Positions 46,388 to 57,421 are shown, numbered from the stretch's first letter. The stretch is 64,000 bases of DNA from Delphinus delphis (GCF_949987515.2 NC_082694.2:38212451-38276450); one strand, 5' to 3'. The notes: generated by a model not told the origin, from the letters alone. Numbers and translations: made by a program.

Positions 46388-46716
46388 TGCAATACCACTC
46401 AGCCATAAAAAAGAATGAAATTTTGCCATTTACAGCAACACAGATGGACTTGGAGGGCATCATGCTAAGTGAAATAAGTCAGACAGAGAAAGACAAATAC
46501 TGTATGATATCACTATATGTGGAATCTAAAAAATAGAACAAACTAGTGAATAAAACAAAAAAGAAGCCGATTCACAAATACAGAGAATAAACTAGTTGTT
46601 ACCAGTGATGTGGGGGAGAAGGAGCAAAATTAGGGTAGTGGGGAAAAAAGGGGGTATTATGGGATTATATGAAATCGTGTGTGAAACTTCTGAAAACTGT
46701 AAAGAACTATAGAATT

Positions 46717-47009
46717 ACAGGGCTTCCCTGGTGGCACAGTGGTTGAGAATCTGCCTGCCAATGCAGGGACACGGGTTCGAGCCCTGGTCTGGGAAGATCC
46801 CACATGCCGCAGAGCAACTGGGCCCGTGAGCCACAACTACTGAGCCTGTGCGTCTAGAGCCTGTGCTCCGCAACAAGAGAGGCCGCGACAGTGAGAGGCC
46901 CGTGCACCGTGATGAAGACTGGCCCCCGCTCGCTGCCACTAGAGAAAGCCCTCACATAGAAACGAAGACCCAACACAGCCAAAAATAAATAAATTAATTA
47001 ATTTTAAAA
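46717..47009 (+). mobile_element. CHR-type SINE, S/L mosaic form
   Basis: Form L front, then 'gcgacagtgagaggcccg' of form S, then the form L end 'aacacagccaaaaataaat'. Perfect 16-bp TSD 'aaagaactatagaatt' at 46701-46716 and 47010-47025. Confidence 0.95.
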
Positions 47010-47053
47010 AAAGAACTATAGAATTGAATCTTTCATTCAATAAAAGAAAAACA

Positions 47054-47065
47054 ATGTGTGTGCGT

Positions 47066-47106
<41 letters not shown>
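47054..47106 (+). repeat. (TG)n-(CG)-(CA)n alternating tract
   Basis: 'gtgtgtgcgtgcgcacacac' continuing as CA to about 47106: strictly alternating purine/pyrimidine, with a dyad at the 'gcgtgcgc' core. Confidence 0.93.
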
Positions 47107-47108
<2 letters not shown>

Positions 47109-47872
47109 TCAGGTAGGTAAAGAAAGGTAAAGCAAACTCATCAATCACCCCTCCCCTCAAAATAAGGCTAGGTTGATTTAATACTAAGAAACAATGACCA
47201 ACTAGATATATTTACGTAACACTTTAATGCTTCTATAAATGACTAAACTCAAGAATTTAACACATTTTAAACAATTACAAATGTTTATCTCGAGTATTAT
47301 AATTAAAGATAGAAAATATATTTCTGAGTAAACCCAGGATTTTCTCTACTAAAAATCTTTTAGGCTGAGGACTTCCTCTATTCAATGGAGAAGCAAAGAG
47401 TGATTTGGACCTGTTGTTAAGTGGCTATTTATGCCGCAAGGAGAGCATCTAATGTTCAGGGTGCTTCCAAATTACACTCTTTACTACTAGAAGTTCATGG
47501 TTACTAACTGGCTTTCATTCTGCCAAGTTACTTTTACCCAATAACTTACTCATCTTCTATGTTTTTCCCGTTTGGGGTAAGACTTCTGTCTCTGTCAGCA
47601 AGTGGAAAAAAAAAAATCCATGATGAGGTACAATGGAAGTTTCCTCCTATTAAACACTCCAAGCAAGACATTAGCCTCTAAGTTCATGGAGAAAGAATTT
47701 TGCCTTTTCAAAAAGAACATTTTGTGGCCAGCTCAGGGATGTAAGTGTGGGAAAGTCTCCAGAAGCAATTACAAAATTTAAAAAATACCCCTTCTTCCCT
47801 TTCTCTTGACAGACCATAAAGCCTTCTCTTGGGAAAGAGCACATGATTAGTGTAGTATCCAAACCAAGCGCT
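47107..47872. other. Intronic DNA without recognised feature
   Basis: Nothing supported. Confidence 0.45.
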
Positions 47873-47936
47873 TAAATTAATATTTTTGTAAAAAAATACT
47901 GTACAAATTAATATTTATGTAAAAAAAAATACTGTG
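47873..47936 (+). repeat. Short tandem duplication, two units of about 31 bp
   Basis: Each unit contains 'aaattaatattt', then 'tgtaaaaaaa' and 'atactgt'. A SINE starts right after the second unit. Confidence 0.8.
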
Positions 47937-48350
47937 GGACTTCCCTGGTGGTGCAGTGATTAAGAATCCACCTGCCAATGCATCAAACACAGGTTCGATC
48001 CCTGGTCCAGGAAGATCCCACGTGCCACAGAGTAACTAAGCCTGCGCACAACAACTACTGAACCTGCGCTCCAGAGCCCGTGAGACACAACTACTGAGCC
48101 CGTGTGCCACATCTACTGAAGCCCGCACGCTCTAGGGCCCGCGTGCCGCAACTGCTGAGCTCACGTGCTGCAACTACTGAAGCCTGCATGCCTAAGCCTG
48201 TGCTTGCAACAAGAGAAGCCACCACAATGAGAAGCCTGTGCACCACAACAAACAGTAGCCCTTGCTCACTGCAACTAGAAAAAGCCCGTGCGCAGCAATA
48301 AAGACCCAATGCAGCCAAAAAAAAAAAAAAAGAAAGAAAGAAAGAAAGAA
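47937..48350 (+). mobile_element. CHR-type SINE, long form L with (GAAA)n tail
   Basis: Head 'gggacttccctggtggtgc', box B 'ggttcgatccc', seven 'ctactga'-type units, tail A-run followed by (GAAA)n. Confidence 0.94.
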
Positions 48351-48495
48351 ACAGAATTGCTTAGAGGTCAACTTTTATTATAACCAGAGCCCCACTACCA
48401 GATGAAGTTCATAGGTCTGCAATAGGAGACACAGTCCTGACCCTGTGGAAATATAAATGACTTAATAATAAAGGAAAAATAAGAACAAGAGAAAA

Positions 48496-49398
48496 GAGAT
48501 AGGTTCAAGATGGTGGAGTAGAAGGACATGCACTTACTCCCTCTTGCGAGAGCACTGGAGTCACAGCTAACTGCTGAACAATCATCGACAGGAAGACACT
48601 GGAACTCACCAAAAAAGATCCCCACATCCAAAGACAGAGGAGAAGCCGCAATGAAAAGATAGGAGGGGTGCGATCACAGTAAAATCAAATCCTATAGGTG
48701 CTGGGTGGGTGACTCACAAACTGGAGAACACTTATACCACAGAAGTCCACCCACTGGAGTGAAGGTCCTGAGCCCCACATCAGGCTTCTCAACCTGGGGG
48801 TCCGGCAACGGGAGAAGGAATTCCTAGAGAGCCAGACTTTGAAGGCTAGAGGGATTTGATTGCTGGACTTCAACAGGACTGGGGGAAACAGAGACTCCAC
48901 TCTTGGAGGACACACATAAAATAGTATGCACATTGGGACCCAGGGGAAGGAGCAGTGACCCCATAGGAGACTGAACCAGACCTACCTGCTAGTGTTGGAA
49001 GGCCACCTGCAGAGGCAGGGGGTGGCTGTGGCTCACCGTGGGGACAAGGACACTGGCAGCAGAAGTTCTGGGACGTACTCCTTGGTGTGAGCCCTCCCAG
49101 AGTCCGCCATTAGCCCACCAAAGAGAAGCAAAGGCTCCAGTGCTGGGTCGCCTCAGGTCAAACAACCAACAAGGAGGGAGCCCAGCCCCATCCATCAGCA
49201 GACAAGTGGATAACAGTTTTACTGAGCTCTGCCCACCAGAGCAACACCCAGCTCTACCCACCATGAGTCCCTTCCATCAGAAGCTTGCACAAGCCTCTTA
49301 GATAGCCTCATGCACTAGAGGACAGACAGCAGAAGCAAGAAAAACTACAATTCTGCAGTCTGTGGAAGGAAAACCACATTCACAGATATATAGACAAA
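48496..49398 (+). promoter_or_regulatory. LINE-1 5' UTR (internal promoter region)
   Basis: GC-richer leader between the left TSD and the ORF1 ATG. L1 5' UTRs carry an internal pol II promoter and, in human L1, an antisense promoter. Whether this cetacean 5' UTR is active cannot be read from sequence. Confidence 0.7.
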
Positions 49399-50323
49399 AT
49401 GAAAAGGCAGAGGACTTTGTACCAGATGAAGGAACAAGATAAAACCCCAGAAAAACAACTAAATGAAGTGGACATAGGTAACTTCCCAGAAAAAGAATTC
49501 AGAAATAATTATAGTGAAGATGATCCAGGACCTCGGAGAAAGAATGGAGACAAAGATCAGGATGCAAGAAATGTTAAACAAAGACCTAGAAGAATTAAAG
49601 AACAAACACCTAGAAGGATTAAAGAGCAAACAGAGATAAACAATACAATAACTGAAATGAAAAATACACTAGAAGGAATCAATAGCAGAATGACTGAGGC
49701 AGAAGAACAGGTAAGTGACCTGGAAGACAGAATGGTGGAATTCACTGCTGTGGAACAGAATAAAGAAAAAAGAATGAAAAGAAATGAAAACAGCCTAAGA
49801 GACCTCTGAGACAACATTTAACACAACAACATTTGCCTTATAGGGGTCCCAGAAGGAGAAGAGAGAGAGAAAGGACCCGAGAAAATATCTGAAGAGATTA
49901 TAGCCGAAAACTTCCCTAACATGGGAAAGGAAATAGCCACCCAAGTCCAGGAAGCACAGAGAGTCCCATACAGGATAAACCCAAGGAGAAACATGCCAAG
50001 ACACACAGTGATCAAATTGGAAAAAATTAAAGACAAAGAAAAATTACTGAAAGCAGCAAGGGAAAAATGACAAATAACATACAAGGGAACTCCCATAAGG
50101 TTAACAGCTGATTTCTCAGCAGAAACTCTACAAGCCAGAAGGGAGTGGCAGGACATATTTAAAGTGATGAAAGGGAAGGACCTACAACCAAGATTCCTCT
50201 ACCCAGCAAGGATCTCATTCAGATTCAACAGAGAAATCAAAAGCTTTACAGACAAGCAAAAGCTAAGAGAATTGAGCACCACCAAACCTGTTCTACAACA
50301 AATGCTAAAGGAATATCTCTAAG
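49399..50323 (+). pseudogene. LINE-1 ORF1 (broken)
   Basis: ORF1p is the RNA-binding trimeric chaperone of L1. ATG at 49399 opens MKRQRTLYQMKEQ, followed by a lysine/glutamate-rich coiled-coil part. The frame stops at TGA 49807-49809, where the L1 consensus that I recall has TGG. The RRM and C-terminal part continue in frame after it ('ccctaacatgggaaaggaaa', 'agcagaaactctacaagcc'), with another TGA near 50068 that looks like decay of CGA. A 24-bp in-frame tandem duplication lies in the coiled coil (49585-49632). Ends 'ctaaaggaatatctctaa'. Confidence 0.88.
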
Positions 50324-51761
50324 TGGGAAACACAAGAGAAGAAAAGGACCTCCAAAAACAAACCCATAACAATTGAGAAAATGGTAATAGGAACATACAT
50401 ATCGATAATTACCTTACATGTGAATGGATTAATTGCTCCAACCAAAAGACACAGGCTCGCTGAATGGATACAAAAACAAGACCCATATATATGCTGTCTA
50501 CAAGAGACCCACTTCAGACCTAGGGACACATACAGACTGAAAAGTGAGGGGATATAAAAAGATATTCCATGCAAATGGAAATCAAAAGATAGCTGGAGTG
50601 GCAACACTCATATCAGATAAAATAGACTTTAAAATAAAGAATGTTACAAGAGACAAGGAAGGACACTACATAATGATCAAGGGATCAACCCAAGAAGAAG
50701 ATATAACAATTATAAATATATATGCACCCAACACAGGAGCACCTCTATACAAAAGGCAACTGCTAACAGCTATAAAAGAGGAAATCAACAGTAACACAAT
50801 AATAGTGGGGGACTTTAACACCTCACTTACACAAGTGGACAGATCATCCAAACAGAAAATTAATAAGGAAACACAAGCTTTAAATGACACAATAGACCAG
50901 ATAGATTTAATTGATATTTATAGGACATTCCATCCAAAAGCAGAAGATTACACTTCCTTCTCAAATGCACACAGAACATTCTCCAGGATAGATCACATCT
51001 TGGGTCACAAATCAAGACTCAGTAAATTTAAGAAAAGTGAAATCATATCAAGCATCTTTTCCGACCATAACACTATGAGATTAGAAATCAATTACAGGGG
51101 AAAAAATGTAGAAAACACAAACACAAGGAGGCTAAACAATTCATTACTAAAAAGCCAAGAGATCACTGAAGAAATCAAAAAATACCTAGACAAAAATTAA
51201 AACGAAAACACGATGATCCAAAACCTATGAGATGCAGCAAAAGCAGTTCTAAGAGGGAAGTTTATAGCAATATAAGCCTACCTCAAGAAACAAGAAAAAT
51301 CTCAAATAAACAACCTAACCTTACACCTAAGCAACTAGAGAAAGAAGAACAAACAAAACCCAAAGTTAGTAGAAGGAAAGAAATCATAAAGATCAGAGCA
51401 GAAATAAAGGAAATATAAATGAAGAAAACAATAGCATAAATCAATGAAATAAAAGCTGGTTCTTTGAGAAGATAAAATTGATAAACCTTTAACCAGACTC
51501 ATCAAGAAAAAAAGGGAGAGGACTCAAATCAATGAAGTTAGAAATGAAAAAGGAGAAATTACAACTGACACTGCAGAAATACGAAGGATCATAAGAGACT
51601 ACTACAAGCAACTCTATGCTAATAAAATGGACAACCTGGAAGAAATGGACAAATTGTTAGAAAGGAATAACCTTCCAAGACTGAACCAGGAAGAAACAGA
51701 AAATATGAACAGACAAATCACAAGTAATGAAATCGAAACTGTGATTAAAAATCATCCAACA

Positions 51762-51977
51762 CGGCTTCCCTGGTGGCGCAGTGGTTGAGAGTCCGCCTGC
51801 CGATGCAGGGGACACAGGTTCGTGCCCTAGTCGGGGGGGGATCCCACATGCCGCAGAGCGGCTGGGCCTGTGTGCCATGGCCGCTGGGCCTGCACGTCTG
51901 GAGTCTGTGCTCCGCAGCGGGAGAGGTCACAGCAGTGAGAGGCCCGCATACAGCAAAAAAACAAAAAAAAAAAAAGA
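51762..51977 (+). mobile_element. CHR-type SINE, form S, inside L1 ORF2
   Basis: 'cggcttccctggtggcgc' to 'gaggcccgcatacagc' plus A-rich tail. TSD 'aaaaatcatccaaca' at 51747-51761 and, with one mismatch, 51978-51992. Contains G9 at 51832-51840. Confidence 0.96.
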
Positions 51978-53157
51978 AAAAATCGTCCAACAAACAAAAG
52001 TCCAGGACCAGATGGCTTCACAGGTGAATTCTATCAAACATTTAGAGAAGAGCTAACACCCATCCTTCTCAAACTCTTCCAAAAAACTGCAGAGGAAGGA
52101 ACACTCCCAAACTCATTCTATGAGGCCACCATCACCCTGATACCAAAACCAGACAGAGATACTACAAAAAAAGAAAATTACAGACCAATATCACTGATGA
52201 ATGTGGATGCAAAAATCCTCAACAAAATACTAGCAAACAGAATCCAACAACACATTAAAAGGATCATACACCATGATCAAATGGGATTTACCCGAGGGAT
52301 GCAAGATTCTTCAATATATGCAAATCAATCAAAGTGATACATCGTATTAACAAATTGAAGAATAAAAACCATATGATCATCTCAATAGATACAGAAACAG
52401 CTTTTGACAAAATTCAACACCCATTTATGATAAAAACTCTCCAGAAAGTGGGCATAGAGTGAACCTACTTCAACATAATAAAGGCCATATATGACAAACC
52501 CACGGGAAACATCATTCTCAATGGTGAAAAACTGAATGCATTTCCTCTAAGATTAGGAACAAGACAAGGATGTCCACTCTCACCACTATTATTCAACATA
52601 GTTTTGGAAGTCCTAGCCACAGCAATCAGAGAAGAAAAAGAAATAAAAGGAATACAAATTGGAAAAGAGGAAGTAAAACTGTCACTGCAGATGACATGAT
52701 ACTACACATAAAGAATCCTAAAGATGCCACCAGAAAACTACTAGAGCTAATCATTGAATTTGGTAAAGTTGCAGGATACAAAATAAAGGCACAGAAATCT
52801 CTTGCATTTGTATACACTAACCACGAAAGATCAGAAAGAGAAGTTAAGGAAACAATCCCATTCAGCATTGCAACAAAAAGAATACAATACGTAGGAATAA
52901 ACCTACCTAAGGAGGTAAAAGACCTGTACTCCGAAAACTGTAAGACACTGATGAAAGAAATCAAAGGTGACACAAACAGATGGAGAGATATACCACATTC
53001 TTGGATTGGAAGAATCAATATGGTGAAAATGACTATACTACCCAAAGCAATCTACAGATTCAATGCTATCCCTATCAAATTACCAGTGGCATTTTTTACA
53101 GAATTAGAATAAAAAAAATCTTAAAATTTGTATGGAGACACAAAAGACCCCAAATAG

Positions 53158-53364
53158 GGGCTTCCCTGGTGGCGCAGTGGTTGGGAGTCCGCCTGCCAAT
53201 GCAGGCGACATGGGCTCGTGCCCCGATCCAGGAAGATCCCACATGCCGCGGAGCAGCTGGGCCCGTGAGCCATGGCCGCTGAGCCTGCGTGTCTGGAGCC
53301 TGTGCTCCGCAATGGGAGAGGCCACAGCAGTAAGAGGCCCGCATACCACCAAAAAAAAAAAAAA
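53158..53364 (+). mobile_element. CHR-type SINE, form S, inside L1 ORF2
   Basis: 'gggcttccctggtggcgc' to 'gcccgcataccacc' plus A-run. Perfect 16-bp TSD 'aaaagaccccaaatag' at 53142-53157 and 53365-53380. Confidence 0.96.
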
Positions 53365-55078
53365 AAAAGACCCCAAATAGGCAAAGCATTCTCTTTTTTT
53401 TTTTGCCAAAGCATTCTTGAGGGAAAAAAGTGGAGCTGCAGGAATCAGATTCCCTGATCTAATACTATACTACAAAGCTACAGTAATCAAGACAATATGG
53501 TACTGGCACAAAAAAAAGAAATATAGATCAATGGAACAGGATAGAAAGCCCAGAGATAAAGCCACACACCTATGGTCAACTAATCTATGACAAAGGAGGC
53601 AAGGATATACAATGGAGAAAAGACAGTCTCTTCAGTAAGTGGTGCTGGGAAAACTGGACAGCTACATGTAAAAGAATGAAATTAGAACACACCCTAACAC
53701 CATACACAAAAATAAACTCAAAATGGCTTAGAGACCTAAATGTAAGACCAGACACTATAAAACTCTTAGAGGAAAGCATAGGTAGAACACTCTTTGACAT
53801 AAACCACAGCAAGATCTTTTTTGATCCACCTCCTAGAGTAATGGAAATAAAAACAAAAATAAACAGATGGGACCTAATGAAACTTAAAAGCTTTTGCAAA
53901 GCAAAGGAAACTACAAACAAGACGAAAAGACAGCCCTCAGAATGGGAGAAAATATTTGCAATGAATCAATGGACAAAGGATTAATCTGCAAAATATATAA
54001 ACAACTCATGCAGCTCAATACTAAAAAAACAAACAACCCAATCCAAAAATGGGCAGAAGACCTAAATAGACATTTCTCCAAAGAAGACATACAGATGGCC
54101 AAGAGGCACATGAAAAGCTGCTCAACATCACTAATTATTAGAGAAATGCAAACCAAAACTACAGTGAGGTATCACCTCACACCAGTTAGAATGGACATCA
54201 TCAGAAAATCTACAAACAACAAATGCTGGAGAGGGTGTGGAGAAAGGAGACCCCTCTTGCACTGCTGGTGGGAATGTAAATTGATATAGCCACTTTGGAG
54301 AACAGTATGGAGGTTCCTTAAAAAACTAAAAATAGAATTACCGTACGATCATGGAATCCCACTACTGGGCAAATACCCAGAGAAAACCATAATTCAAAAA
54401 GACACATGTACCCCAACGTTCACTGCAGCACTATTTACAATAACCAGGTCATGGAAGCAACCTAAAATGCCCATTGACAGACGAATGGATAAAGAAGATG
54501 TGGTACGTATATACAATGGAATATTACTCAGCCATAAAAAGGAACAAAATTGAGTCATTTGTTGAGACGTGGATGGACCTAGAGACTGTCATACAGAGTA
54601 AAGTAAGTCAGAAAGAGAAAAACAAATATCATAAATTAATGCATATATGTGGAACCTAGAAAAATGGTACAGATGAACCTGTTTGCAGGGCAGAAATAGA
54701 GATACAGATGTAGAGAACAAACATATGGACACTAAGTGGGGGAGAATGGTGGGAGTGGTGGTGGTGGTGGGATGAATTGGGAAATTGGGATTGCCATATA
54801 TACACTAATATGTATAAAATAGATAATTAATAAGAACCTGCTATATAAAAAAATAAATTAAATAAAATTCAAAAAGAACGAGAGAAAGATAAATACTGCA
54901 CTAGCTATACTAGGTCATAAGACCATTAAAAAACTATTGGAAAGGCTGTAAAATGCACGATGAGAGATAACAGAGTTATAAAAGTTGAGGAAAAGAATAT
55001 ACAAACATATTTAATTATTTGCCGCTTCAAAGCAGAGCACATCTCAGTTATATAGGTGTTCAAAAGAAATACAACTCA

Positions 55079-55408
55079 GGGACTTCCCTGGTGGTGCAGT
55101 GGTTAAGAATTCGCTTGCCAATGCATCGAACACGGGTTCGAACCCTGGTCTGGGAAGATCCCACATGCCGCAGAGCAACTAAGCCCATGCGCCACAACTC
55201 CTGAGCCTGGGCTCTAGAGCCAGCAGCCACAACTGCTGAGGCCCATGAGCCCAGAGCCTGTGCTCCGCAACAAGAGAAGCCACCGCAATGAGAAGCCTGC
55301 CCACCGCAAAGGAGAATGGCCCCCGCTCGCCGCAGCTAGAGAAAGCCCACATGCAGCAACAAAGACCCAACACAGCCAAAAATAAAAATAAAATAAATAA
55401 TTAAACTT
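55079..55408 (+). mobile_element. CHR-type SINE, form L
   Basis: Head 'gggacttccctggtggtgc', box B 'ggttcgaaccc', end 'aacacagccaaaaataaaa'. TSD not clear. Confidence 0.94.
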
Positions 55409-55524
55409 ATAAAAAGAAAAGTAGTATCTTCTATCCATAATAAGGCAAAAACTAGAAACTTCTCAAATCCCTAACAACAGTAGAATGGATAAGCATATTG
55501 TGATATATTCAAACACTGGTGTAT

Positions 55525-55820
55525 TCAGCAGGAGTTGGCAAATTTTTCCTATAAAGGGCAGACAGTAAGTATTTTAGGCTTTGCCAATCATCCCGTCTCT
55601 ATTGCAATTACTTAATGCTGCCCTTGTAGAGCAAAAGCAATCATACACTTTATTATGGACACTGAAACTTGAATTTCATATAATTTTCCTGTGCCACAAA
55701 AAAATTCTTTTTCTTAAACCATTAAAAAAAGTAGAAACTATTCTTAGCTCACTGGCTATACAAAAAGAGGCAGGAGACCAGATTTAGCCTATGGGGCATA
55801 GTTTACTGACCCCTCCTCTA
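55525..55820 (+). mobile_element. hAT-Charlie-type MITE
   Basis: Left end 'caggagttggcaaa' and right end 'agtttactgacccct' are imperfect inverted termini. The interior 'gtattttaggctttgcc', 'tctattgcaattact' and 'ttcatataattttcctgtg' follow a mammal-wide hAT family whose exact name I do not assign. Confidence 0.8.
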
Positions 55821-55825
55821 CAGCA

Positions 55826-56175
55826 ATAAGAATGAATGACTCTACAACTATATGCAATAATGCTGAATCTCATAAACATGTTGAGTGAAAGAAACCAGAC
55901 ACAAGAGTATGTACTATAAGATTCCATTTATATAAAGTTCACAAACAGGCAAAACTAAACTATGGTATTACAAGTTAGGAAAGTGCTTCCCTTGGAGGTG
56001 GGTGCCTAGTGACAGGAAGAGGGCATAAGGAGGGCTCCAGAGTGCTAGTAGTATTTGGTTTCTTGATCAGGGTGCTGATTATATGGGTATGTTCAGTTTG
56101 TGAAAATTCATTAAGCTGCACACATGTGATTTGTATACCTTTCTTTATGTATGCTATATTCAATTAACAAGTGTC
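55826..56175 (+). mobile_element. Old LINE-1 3' end
   Basis: 'gttgagtgaaagaaaccaga', 'gattccatttatataaagtt' and 'aggtgggtgcctagtgacag' match L1M 3' regions. Confidence 0.65.
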
Positions 56176-56655
56176 TGAAAATAAAATTTAAGTGTTCTTT
56201 CTAGGGAACTAGCTGAAAAGCCAGAAAAGATACAAAGGTCCACTGACTTTAGGGACAGATAATTAAAGAGATCTAAAGAAGAGTACATCTCATGTATGAT
56301 ATATGTATAGGAGTGGAATCCTCAATAGAAAAATTAAGTCACTTTATATCTCTATACCAAGAAATTTATTATATACCAAGCAAATCTGGATGGTAAAAAA
56401 ATAACATACTAGGAGATTTCGTTCTAAACATGAAATTTATATAAGATTAATATGTTAACATCTATCACCTTGATTTTAAGTAAAATCTAGTGGTTTTCTT
56501 AAAAGAAAATCAAAGATACTAATGATTTAAGATTCATTATCCCAGGGAAGTGTCTGTCATTGACTTCAATGGATCAAAAAAGATTATTAGAGGTGAAGGG
56601 GAGGAAGTACATAAAAAATGAATACATTTTCTGCCACCATTCCTTTATGCACATA
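56176..56655. other. Intronic DNA without recognised feature
   Basis: Nothing supported. Confidence 0.45.
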
Positions 56656-56659
56656 TTCT

Positions 56660-56805
56660 TGTTTACTGTCAGGAAATCACAGCCCCTCTTCAGTGTAAGG
56701 TTCAGGAAGCAGGAAAATTGTCAGTTTGGTTCATTCATATTTCCAGTGCCCGGCACAGGACCTGGGACGTAGCAGGTACTCAATAAATGTTTGTCTGAAT
56801 AAACA
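56660..56805 (+). mobile_element. LINE-2 3' end
   Basis: 'tccagtgcccggcacaggac' and 'gtactcaataaatgtttgtc' are the L2 3' terminus. Confidence 0.75.
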
Positions 56806-56958
56806 AACATATTTTAAATAAATGATGATTTGTAAATGTTTGATTATTTCTTAATAATCAAATATAATATATGCTATGTAATATATGCTCAGGAAAAACA
56901 TATCGGAAATTTAAGGATTTCATAAATGGTAGCTTCTTTGTATAGAAATAGGTCTATA

Positions 56959-57228
56959 GGGACTTCCCTGGTGGTCCAGTGGTAAAGAATTCGCCTTCCA
57001 ACGTAGGGGAGGCAGGTTCGATCCCTGGTCAGGGAACTAAGATCCCACATGCCCGGGGAAACTAAGCCCGTGAGCCACAACTACTGAACTCGTGTACCTC
57101 AACTACAGAGCCCACATGCCCTGGACCCCACATGCCACAATTAGAGAGAATCCCGTGCGCTGCAATGAAGAGTCCGTGCGTGGCAACGAAGATCCCAACT
57201 AAGTCCCAACTAAGACCCGTCACAGCTG
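56959..57228 (+). mobile_element. CHR-type SINE, diverged form L
   Basis: Head 'gggacttccctggtggtcc', box B 'ggttcgatccc', 'ccacaactactgaactc'. TSD 'tctatag' at 56953-56959 and 57422-57428 encloses both the SINE and the purine tract, so the tract is its expanded tail. Confidence 0.92.
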
Positions 57229-57421
57229 AAAGGAAGGAAGGAAGGAAGGAAGGAAGGAAGGAAGAAAGGGAGGGAGGGAGGAAGGGAGGGAGGGAGGAAG
57301 GGAGGGGGAGGGGGAGGGGGAGGGAGGGAGGGGGAGGGAGGGGGAGGGAGGGAGGAAGGAAGGAAGGGAGGGAGGAAGGAAGGAAGGAAAGGAGGAAGGA
57401 AGGAAGGGAGGAAGGAAGAAC
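57229..57421 (+). repeat. (GGAA)n/(GGGA)n purine tract from SINE tail
   Basis: About 190 bp, all purine on the plus strand: GGAA repeats, then GGGAGGG and 'ggagggggagggggagggg' blocks, then GGAA again. It also creates a spurious arginine/glutamate/glycine-rich frame. Confidence 0.95.

Larger units (their letters stand above)
46225..47052 (+). mobile_element. LINE-1 3' end with internal (AC)n and nested SINE
   Basis: 'tgttcacagcagcattattt', 'ccaccaacagatgaatggat', 'gaaataagtcagacagagaa' and 'aactagttgttaccagtgat' are L1 ORF2 end and 3' UTR. The 'gtatataca' segment has grown into an (AC)n run at 46348-46382. After the SINE the UTR finishes with 'caataaaagaaaaac'. Confidence 0.82.
50381..54659 (+). 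pseudogene. LINE-1 ORF2 (broken; endonuclease motifs kept)
   Basis: ORF2p is the L1 endonuclease/reverse transcriptase. ATG 50381 opens MVIGTYISIITLHVNGLIAP and reads LQETHF; an extra A near 50540 shifts the frame, and 50544-51200 (218 residues) continues with IIVGDFNTSL and IFSDHNTM, so the APE-type E, D and H residues are present. RT: 52680 reads 'ctgtcactgcagatgac' where the copy at 29.5 kb has 'ctgtcactgtttgcagatgac', a 4-base loss just before the active-site aspartates. The C-terminal part (53676-54659) is split by frameshifts and ends MHICGT. SINEs at 51762 and 53158 interrupt it. Cannot make an active protein. Confidence 0.9.
48496..54873 (+). mobile_element. Near full-length LINE-1 with two nested SINEs (inactive)
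   Basis: About 5.9 kb after removing the two SINEs. TSD 'aagaacaagagaaaa' at 48481-48495 and 'aagaacgagagaaag' at 54874-54888 define both ends. Order: 5' UTR (48496-49398, 'ggttcaagatggtggagtag'), ORF1 (49399 to about 50320), ORF2 from ATG 50381 with endonuclease, RT and C-terminal domains, then 3' UTR ('gtggtggtggtggtgggatg') and A-rich end. Stops and frameshifts break both frames. Plus strand, antisense to COMMD1. Confidence 0.95.

Noticed and set aside
49399..49809. 136-residue lysine/glutamate-rich protein as a novel gene
   Set aside because: It is the first half of L1 ORF1, directly after the L1 5' UTR and ending at a nonsense change.
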